Assembly (NCBI GenBank): GCA_050486285.1
Contig: JBJHCZ010000017.1
Span: forward strand, 4,740 to 68,739
DNA: 64,000 bases
Source: JAITWN01 sp050486285
GTDB lineage: Bacteria; Pseudomonadota; Gammaproteobacteria; SZUA-140
Reading direction: 5' to 3'
The notes beneath the pieces were generated by a model. It was not told where the DNA came from. It saw only the letters and a program-made list of their open reading frames with translations, and ran no database searches. Each line of letters opens with the position of its first letter. The stretch's first letter is position 1. Of this stretch, positions 52,501 through 64,000 are shown piece by piece. A program made the translations under genes and the position numbers.

Positions 52501-52596
52501 CCGGATCGAGACCGGGATCGAGACCGGGATCGAGACCGGGATCGAGACCGGGATTGAGACAGGGATTGAGACAGGGATTGAGACAGGGATTGAGAC
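52501..52596 (+). repeat. 12-bp tandem repeat (minisatellite)
   Basis: Eight head-to-tail 12-mers: one CCGGATCGAGAC, three CGGGATCGAGAC, one CGGGATTGAGAC and three AGGGATTGAGAC, followed by degenerate traces to about 52606. It lies between divergent csiV and def, ending 22 bp before the def start, where copy number could affect both promoters. Minus-strand translation gives an Arg/Ser-Leu-Gln repeat that is not likely coding. Confidence 0.9.
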
Positions 52597-52617
52597 AGGG
52601 AACGGGAGCGGGTTGAG

Positions 52618-53166
52618 ATGGCAGTGCGCACGATTCTCAGGATGGGCGATCCCCGGCTGTTGCGGGTGTCCGAGCCGGTCACCGAATTCAACACGCCGGG
52701 ACTCGACGAACTGATCCGCAACATGTTCGATACGATGGCGGCGGCGGACGGCGCCGGCCTTGCCGCGCCGCAGATCGGGGTGCTGAAACGCGTCGTGATC
52801 TTCGGGCTCGAGAAGAATCCGCGCTACCCGGACGCCGAGGCGGTGCCGACGACGATCCTGATCAATCCGCTGATACAGCCGCTCGGTCGCAAGACGGAAG
52901 ACGACTGGGAGGGTTGTCTCAGCGTGCCCGGCATGCGCGGTCTGGTGCCGCGTTTCACCCATGTCCGCTATGCCGGGTTCAGCCCGCAGGGCGAACGCTT
53001 CGAGCGCGAGGTGAGCGGCTTTCATGCCCGCGTCGTGCAACACGAGGTCGATCACCTCGACGGCATCCTCTATCCGCGGCGCATCCGCGACCTGCGCAGC
53101 TTCGGCTTCGAGGATGCCTTCGATCGCGAAGGCGGAGACGGGGAAGACGGCAAGGGCGCCGGCTAG
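52618..53166 (+). CDS. def: Peptide deformylase
   Basis: The 182-residue metalloenzyme removes N-formyl groups from new proteins. It has motif 1 GAGLAAPQIG, motif 2 EGCLSVPG with ligand C100, and motif 3 QHEVDHLDG with H142, E143, H146. It is slightly longer than E. coli Def (169). fmt is not adjacent. The 3' end overlaps the convergent regulator gene by 4 bp. Confidence 0.96.
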   Translation: MAVRTILRMGDPRLLRVSEPVTEFNTPGLDELIRNMFDTMAAADGAGLAAPQIGVLKRVVIFGLEKNPRYPDAEAVPTTILINPLIQPLGRKTEDDWEGCLSVPGMRGLVPRFTHVRYAGFSPQGERFEREVSGFHARVVQHEVDHLDGILYPRRIRDLRSFGFEDAFDREGGDGEDGKGAG

Positions 53167-53834
53167 GGCCCTTCAGACGCCGGCGCCTCCGCAACCATCA
53201 CGGCATCGGTGATCGCATTGCGCACCGAGTAGTGCATCAGTTCGGCGTTGTTCCTGAGATCGAGCTTGTTCAGGATCTTGGCGCGATGCGTGCTGATCGT
53301 CTTGACGCTGAGCGACAGCTCGGCGGCGATCTCCGAGACCGTGCGGCCGGCGGCGAGCAGGTTGAAGATCTGGAATTCGCGATCGGTCAGGCGCTCGTGC
53401 GCCGGGCGGTCGAAATCGGTATCGAAGACGTTCGCGAGCTTTTCGGCGACGGCCTGGGTGATGTACTTGCCGCCGCGCAGCACGCGGGCGATCGCCGACA
53501 GCAGTTGTTCGGGCGGGCTGCTCTTGGTGATGTAGCCGCTGGCGCCGTTGCGCAGCGCCCGCAGCGCGAAGCTGTCCTCGGTATGAAAGCTGAAGACCAG
53601 GACACGGGTGTCGGGGCGCTCGCCCTTGATCTGTTTCAGCGCGTCGATGCCGTTCTTGCCGGGGAGATTGATGTCGAGCAGGACGATATCCCAGTGCTCC
53701 TCGCGCACCTTCCTGATCGCATCGTTTGCATTGTCCGCCTCGCCGACCACATATTTGCCGGAGGCCTCGCCGAGGATCTGCCGCAGTCCCTGCCTGACGA
53801 TCGCATGATCGTCCGCAATCAATATCCTTATCAT
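53163..53834 (-). CDS. NarL/FixJ-family response regulator
   Basis: The 223-residue protein has a receiver domain with D54 (VLLDINLPGKNG), an acidic pocket ADDH and the switch Lys in ITKSSP, then a LuxR-type HTH (LTDREFQIFNLLAAGRTVSE...LSVKTISTHRAKIL). It is downstream of a histidine-kinase-like gene on the same strand. Target genes are not evident. Confidence 0.94.
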   Translation of the reverse strand: MIRILIADDHAIVRQGLRQILGEASGKYVVGEADNANDAIRKVREEHWDIVLLDINLPGKNGIDALKQIKGERPDTRVLVFSFHTEDSFALRALRNGASGYITKSSPPEQLLSAIARVLRGGKYITQAVAEKLANVFDTDFDRPAHERLTDREFQIFNLLAAGRTVSEIAAELSLSVKTISTHRAKILNKLDLRNNAELMHYSVRNAITDAVMVAEAPASEGP

Positions 53835-53979
53835 CGCTTCATCTTCTTGTTGTTGTGATGTCGCGAGGGACAGGTGGACGTCCCTGTCTCACCTGATGGA
53901 TGCACCCCGACGTCAGCTGCTGTCAGGGTTCATGTCCAACATAATGGACGCGCGAATAAAAGAAAATACTACTTATGTC

Positions 53980-54723
53980 CTAGTCCGGGGGTTGCCGATC
54001 GCGCGCCGGCGCGGGTAAATCGGCGCCATCACGCCCTCGGACGGACTCCCGCGGCAGCGGCAACGCGATCTCGACGGTGTCGCCGCGAACGGCGCAGGCG
54101 CCGCCGAGCGCACGAATCAGGCACCCGGCCGCAAGCTCGACGTCTCCGCCAGGGTCGCGCGCGCCCCGCGCGCGCAGCGCGATCGTCAGCCAGGCCGCAT
54201 CGCAATCGAACAGGAATGCGAGTCCGCGCGCGTGCACGGCCAGCGCGTCGATACAGCGGATGAGGAGGTGGACGATCGCGACGACGTGATCCGCCGGCAG
54301 CTCGGGCAAGCCTCCGCGAATCGTCGCCTCGCAGGGGATGCCGTGACGGCTCGCGCACTGACGCAGCTGGCATTCAAGGATATCGGCGAGGGCGGCATCG
54401 GCGGGCGGGCGCAGCGGCCGGCAGTCGCGCGCGAGCCGTTCGAGTGCGCGGTTCGTCGATGCCAGCACCTGCTGCATCTCGCCGATCTTCGCGCGCACGG
54501 CCTCGTCGTCATCGCAGTGCCGCGCCAGCCAGAACAGATGCAGGTTGAGGATGCTCAGCGACTGGCCGAGGCCGTCGTGCAGCGAACGCGCGACCCGCGC
54601 GCGCAGCGCCTCGCCGTCGAGGATATTGTCGAGCGCCAGCCGCCGCAGTTCGGCGGGCGCTGTTGTCCCGTCGGCGGCGGGGCTGAGCGGACGTCGGGAT
54701 CGGGATGGCTTCATCAGTCGCAC
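53980..54723 (-). CDS. HisKA_3-type histidine kinase with degenerate catalytic domain
   Basis: The 247-residue soluble protein has a HisKA_3 dimerisation helix with H49 in RVARSLHDGLGQSLS. The region where the ATPase domain should be has a helix (VVAIVHLLIRCIDALAVHARG) in place of the N box (usually EALTNVVRHA) and no DxGxG G1 box. It has no sensor or membrane segment. It may be a phosphotransfer or phosphatase partner for the adjacent regulator and not an active kinase. Confidence 0.7.
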   Translation of the reverse strand: MRLMKPSRSRRPLSPAADGTTAPAELRRLALDNILDGEALRARVARSLHDGLGQSLSILNLHLFWLARHCDDDEAVRAKIGEMQQVLASTNRALERLARDCRPLRPPADAALADILECQLRQCASRHGIPCEATIRGGLPELPADHVVAIVHLLIRCIDALAVHARGLAFLFDCDAAWLTIALRARGARDPGGDVELAAGCLIRALGGACAVRGDTVEIALPLPRESVRGRDGADLPAPARDRQPPD

Positions 54724-54793
54724 CGGATCGCTGCGGACACCGGAGGACAGCTTTACATCAAATCAGCGCCGATGAAAATAGGACTTTGGCCGA

Positions 54794-58297
<3,504 letters not shown>

Positions 58298-58372
58298 AAC
58301 GCAGGGGTGTCGTCGGCGAAAAAGGCGATATTCTAGCAGAGTCGCGCGGGCAGTATCGGCGCGCGTTCCCGT

Positions 58373-58918
58373 TCAGTCGGGTCTTTTCAGCAGCACATAG
58401 AGCGCGCCGGTGCCGCCGTCGCGCGGCCGCGCCGAGCAGAAGGCGAGTACGGCATCGCTGCGCTGGAGCCAGGCATTGACGCGTGATTTCAGCACCGGCT
58501 TGCGATCGGGCGAGCTCAACCCCTTGCCGTGGATGATGCGCACGCAGCGCAGGTCGCGGGCCTGGCAGCGGGCGATGAAGTCGGCGAGCGCGGGGCGGGC
58601 CTCGGCGGCGGTCATGCCGTGGAGATCGAGTTCGGCGCGGGTCACATACTGGCCGCGGCGCAGCTTGCGCATCAGGTTGTGCTGCAACCCGGGCCGCGTG
58701 TACAGCAATTCCTCGCCGGTCTCGACCTCGGCGTCGTCGAACGGGAGGTCGAGCATGTCGCGACGCACCTGCGCCTCGTCCTCGAGGGTCATGCGCGGGA
58801 CCGGTTTGACCCGCTTGCGCGGCGGCGGCCTGCGTTCCTGGCGCAGGCGGGTCACGCCCCGCACGCTGGCGCGGAACAGCGCGCGATCGTCGTCACCGGG
58901 ATTCTTGTTGTCCGCCAT
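58373..58918 (-). CDS. Smr-domain protein
   Basis: The 181-residue protein starts at 58918 (GGAG 5 nt upstream). A basic, disordered N-terminus is followed by a C-terminal Smr domain (about 95-175) with LDLHGMTAAEA and IHGKGLSS, the nuclease-like signature. It resembles SmrA/SmrB of Gammaproteobacteria. The role could be in RNA or DNA processing. The gene lies downstream of the tRNA-Asn region and just upstream of mfd on the same strand. Confidence 0.88.
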   Translation of the reverse strand: MADNKNPGDDDRALFRASVRGVTRLRQERRPPPRKRVKPVPRMTLEDEAQVRRDMLDLPFDDAEVETGEELLYTRPGLQHNLMRKLRRGQYVTRAELDLHGMTAAEARPALADFIARCQARDLRCVRIIHGKGLSSPDRKPVLKSRVNAWLQRSDAVLAFCSARPRDGGTGALYVLLKRPD

Positions 58919-58999
58919 CGCCGCTCCGAATGACTGCCGGTTCAAGGTGTTCCTGGTAGTCATCGTAGCCGCGCGGCGCGCGCCGGGGCAAATCTCCTG

Positions 59000-59029
59000 T
59001 TGACCGCGGGAACGCCGATTCAGTACCAT
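59000..59029 (+). promoter_or_regulatory. Promoter of tRNA-Asn
   Basis: TTGACC (59000-59005) and TACCAT (59024-59029) are 18 bp apart and end 25 bp before the tRNA 5' end. Confidence 0.5.
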
Positions 59030-59054
59030 TAGCGCCCTGAATTGCCTCTAATAT

Positions 59055-59833
<779 letters not shown>

Positions 59834-60204
59834 GATCTGCCCCTGCCGTATGCGTGGTCCGCTGGTGACCAGCGAACAGACCAGAGACTAGTACTTTCGT
59901 AGTATTAGTCAATAATATAAACGATATTTATTATTAACTTATTTTAATAATCTAATGTCGTTAAACAGCGACGTCCCGCGCCATTTCCGACAACATCGGC
60001 TGCGCATGGTTTCCCCCCGGCAGGATCGATGCGCCGGACAGTCATGAGGGCGCGTCCGAGCCTAAAGTCCTGTCTCGCCGGGTCGACATTACTCGCGCCG
60101 GCTGCCCGGCTTTGACAATAACAATCAATGACCTTGTAAACCTTCTGTCAGATTCGCTGTCTATACTGCGGGCGAGTGATAGACGGAAGAACAGGACAAG
60201 CCAG
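59834..60204. other. Intergenic region with an AT-rich patch
   Basis: About 370 bp without a convincing gene. 59895-59957 is very AT-rich (runs such as AATAATATAAACGATATTTA), in contrast to the GC-rich surroundings. It may be the sulfotransferase promoter or transferred DNA. A TATACT hexamer at about 60172 is a candidate -10 for the SAP-like gene. An upstream ORF extension from 60112 is not used because its codons and start lack support. Confidence 0.5.
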
Positions 60205-60414
60205 ATGGAATTGCAGCAACTGAGGGCGCGTGCCCAGACGCTCGGATTGAACCGGCATCTCGTCCATGCGTCGAAAAAGATACTGATCCACGCGATTCAG
60301 CAGGCCGAGGGGCACAAGCCGTGCTATCTCGATGACGATCGTTTCAGCTGCCGCGAGCGGGATTGCGAGTGGCGGCGCGACTGCATGAAGCTGAAGGCCG
60401 CCTGGCGGCGGTGA
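60205..60414 (+). CDS. Small SAP-like protein with Cys motif
   Basis: The 69-residue protein starts at 60205 (AGGA 9 nt upstream). MELQQLRARAQTLGLNRHL plus KKILIHAIQQAEGH looks like a SAP-type DNA-binding helix pair. It ends with C-x8-C-x3-C-x5-C (CYLDDDRFSCRERDCEWRRD), probably a metal site. Similar one-domain proteins of unknown function are known from other environmental bacteria. Convergent with aspC. Confidence 0.68.
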   Translation: MELQQLRARAQTLGLNRHLVHASKKILIHAIQQAEGHKPCYLDDDRFSCRERDCEWRRDCMKLKAAWRR

Positions 60415-60418
60415 AATA

Positions 60419-61594
60419 TTATTTCAGGCAGTCGCCGATGCGCTGCAGGCCCTTGCGCAGATTGTCGAGGCTGGTCGCGAACGACAGCCGCATGTAACCG
60501 GGCGCGCCGAACGCGGAGCCCGGCACGAGCGCCACGCCGGCTTCGTTGATCAGATATTCCCCGAACGCGATATCGTCGCCGACGCCGAGGCGCCCGATCG
60601 CGCCGTGCATGTCCGGAAACGCGTAGAAGGCGCCGTTCGACGGCAGGCAGTGCACGCCTTCCATCGCGTTCAGCGTATCGACGACATAGCGGTGGCGCTC
60701 GCGAAACGCGCGATTCATCTCCTCGATGCACGACTGGTCGCCCTCGAGCGCGGCCTGGGCCGCGACCTGGGAGATCGAGGTCGGGTTCGACGTACTCTGC
60801 GACTGGATGTTCTCCATCGCCGCGATCAGCGGCTTCGGGCCGGCCGCGTAGCCGATGCGCCAGCCGGTCATCGAATACGCCTTCGAAACGCCGTTGAGGA
60901 CGATCGCGCGGTCGTACAGCGCGGGGCAGGCCATCAGGATGTTGCAGAACGGCTGTTCGTCGAGCCGGATGTGTTCGTAGATATCGTCGCTGGCGACGAC
61001 GATGTCCGGATGACGCAACAGCACCTCGCCGAGCGCGACGAGTTCATCACGGGTATAGGCGACTCCGGTCGGATTCGACGGGCTGTTGAGGACGACGAGC
61101 CGGGTCTTCGGCGTGATCGCGGCCTCGAGCGCGGCCGCGTCGATCTTGAAACCCTGCTCGATGCCGCTGTCGACGATGACCGGCACGCCGTCGGCGAGCA
61201 CGACCATGTCCGGATAGGACACCCAGTAGGGCGCCGGGATGATGACCTCGTCGCCCGGGTCGAGCAGGGCCTGGGCCAGGTTGTAGAAGCTTTGCTTGCC
61301 GCCGACCGAGACCAGCACCTGCGAGGCCTGGTACTCGAGGCCGTTGTCGCGGCGGAACTTGGCGACGACGGCCTCGCGCAGCGGCGCGATGCCGGCAACC
61401 GCGGTGTACTTGGTGAAGCCGGCGTTGATCGCGTCGATCGCGGCCTGCTTGATGTGATCCGGGGTGTCGAAGTCGGGCTCGCCGGCGCCGAACCCGATGA
61501 TGTCCTTGCCCTCGGCGCGCAGACGCGCCGCCCGTGCGGTCATCGCCAGCGTCGGCGACGGCTTGATCCGCTGTACCCGTTGAGAAAGTTTCAC
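60419..61594 (-). CDS. aspC: Aspartate aminotransferase (class I, gamma subgroup)
   Basis: The 391-residue enzyme has the PLP Lys in SKAYSMTGWRIGY, the NSPSNPTG motif and AGEPDFDTPDHIK near the N-terminus, all typical of the bacterial aspartate/prephenate aminotransferase subgroup. It interconverts aspartate and oxaloacetate. The gene lies divergently from uvrB, with hairpin element E in the gap. Confidence 0.93.
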   Translation of the reverse strand: MKLSQRVQRIKPSPTLAMTARAARLRAEGKDIIGFGAGEPDFDTPDHIKQAAIDAINAGFTKYTAVAGIAPLREAVVAKFRRDNGLEYQASQVLVSVGGKQSFYNLAQALLDPGDEVIIPAPYWVSYPDMVVLADGVPVIVDSGIEQGFKIDAAALEAAITPKTRLVVLNSPSNPTGVAYTRDELVALGEVLLRHPDIVVASDDIYEHIRLDEQPFCNILMACPALYDRAIVLNGVSKAYSMTGWRIGYAAGPKPLIAAMENIQSQSTSNPTSISQVAAQAALEGDQSCIEEMNRAFRERHRYVVDTLNAMEGVHCLPSNGAFYAFPDMHGAIGRLGVGDDIAFGEYLINEAGVALVPGSAFGAPGYMRLSFATSLDNLRKGLQRIGDCLK

Positions 61595-61624
61595 GCGCCT
61601 GCCTTGTTCGTGTTATCGGATTCG

Positions 61625-61813
61625 TTGCTTCGTATTATTCATGAACCGCTCGCCCTCTCCGGAGGGCCTGTCCCGGTCAGGGCTTTTCAGGAGCCTGCGA
61701 GACAGGATGTCTCGCCGGCAGCCCCCAGGGATGGGTTCATGGCGGTCCTGAAAAGCCCTGACCGGGACAGGCCCGGATCTGCGGAACCCGCGTTCATGAA
61801 TAATGCGGGGCAA
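61625..61813 (+). repeat. Hairpin element E (type 2, two-tier stem with U-G pairs)
   Basis: The inner stem is a perfect 29 bp (61664-61692 with 61746-61774). The outer is 22 bp (61625-61646 with 61792-61813) including three U-G and no A-C. Internal loops are 17/17 nt. Hairpin 1 is GCCTGCGAGAC/GTCTCGCCGGC (one mismatch) with loop AGGAT; hairpin 2 CCC-AGGGAT-GGG. It fills the aspC-uvrB divergent gap. Compared with C and D, the stem pairs change together. Confidence 0.87.
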
Positions 61814-61851
61814 GTGTAATATAGACGGTTGACCAACAGCAAAAGATCGAC

Positions 61852-63864
<2,013 letters not shown>

Positions 63865-63911
63865 GTCATCGTCACTGCTTGGCAGCAGGCTGTTGAAGCG
63901 GTCCCCCGGCG

Positions 63912-64000
63912 GCTTTCCTCCGCGAATGGCTCGCCTCGCTGCCGCTGCGCGGCACCCTTCGGGCTCCGGCGAGGCTGCGCTTGACTTCGCTGCGGAAAGC
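63912..64000 (-). repeat. Nested hairpin with GNA triloops at the window edge
   Basis: An imperfect outer stem (63912-63926 with 63986-64000, 13 of 15 pairs) and inner GCCTCGC/GCGAGGC (63933-63939, 63969-63975) enclose a GCCGC-TGC-GCGGC hairpin. On the minus strand this loop reads GCA and a second one, CCC-TTC-GGG, reads GAA. It resembles the array at 14880 in loop type. It may continue beyond the window. Confidence 0.5.

Noticed and set aside
52613..52724. N-terminal extension of CsiV through the tandem repeat
   Set aside because: It would give an Arg/Ser-Leu-Gln repeat ahead of a normal signal peptide; the later start is preferred.
60147..60175. CTGTCAG...CTGTC before TATACT resembling a Pho box
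   Set aside because: The repeats are 12 bp and not 11 bp apart and the second is incomplete, so it does not fit PhoB geometry.

Overview
The window is GC-rich DNA from a Gammaproteobacterium. The evidence is the block miaA-hfq-hflX-hflK-hflC-hisZ-purA, a CsiV-family protein, a DksA with its C4 zinc finger, unimodular QueF, and smc next to ligA. CbbY (xylulose-1,5-bisphosphate phosphatase) points to a Calvin-cycle autotroph, and the cytochrome and heavy-metal genes suit a chemolithotroph of the Chromatiales type. That lineage is an inference, because no rRNA or RuBisCO gene lies in the window.

Layout. 1-1.4 kb is a decay zone: a broken HNH endonuclease and an internally deleted toxin beside an intact antitoxin. 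1.7-5 kb holds small zinc-ribbon, basic and DUF3108 proteins and a leaderless regulator fused to a degenerate nucleotidyltransferase. 5.1-8.9 kb is amylosucrase plus a DauA-type SulP transporter. 8.9-13.8 kb, on the minus strand, is an RND efflux pair preceded by an 86-residue protein that is about 38% histidine. 13.9-22.8 kb is housekeeping (YccA, tRNA-Ser, the miaA-to-purA block). 22.8-31.8 kb is a metal island: a small His-rich protein and a CzcCBA/Cus-like efflux system on the plus strand, facing a minus-strand set of a Cys/His-rich periplasmic protein, a fused monoheme cytochrome/outer-membrane barrel (Cyc2-like) and a diheme cytochrome c. 31.9-36.9 kb has an AbgT transporter, a phosphate-type porin behind a three-repeat Pho box, a DUF2934 protein and an ArsB-like transporter. 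36.9-64 kb is mostly core metabolism and genome maintenance: acs, dksA, cbbY, two aminotransferases, uppP, an FGGY kinase, queF, smc, ligA, hpt, an MTA/MTI phosphorylase, csiV, def, a two-component pair with a degenerate kinase, mfd, an Smr protein, tRNA-Asn with an overlapping sulfotransferase ORF, a SAP-like protein and uvrB.

The most unusual content is non-coding. Five long hairpin elements (near 21.4, 33.5, 44.3, 51.6 and 61.7 kb) share a core of two small stem-loops with GGA in the loop. The core sits in a long stem whose sequence differs in every copy but stays self-complementary. Four copies have a second outer stem, separated from the first by an internal loop of 17-18 nt per side. 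All five lie on the same strand whatever the neighbouring genes do, and every internal non-Watson-Crick position in the stems is a U-G pair on that strand. The loops resemble CsrA/RsmA binding sites at the spacing expected for one dimer. Other repeats are GGGGTCAGAGT palindromes, runs of GNA-triloop minihairpins, a duplicated tRNA-Ser 3' end and a 12-bp minisatellite.
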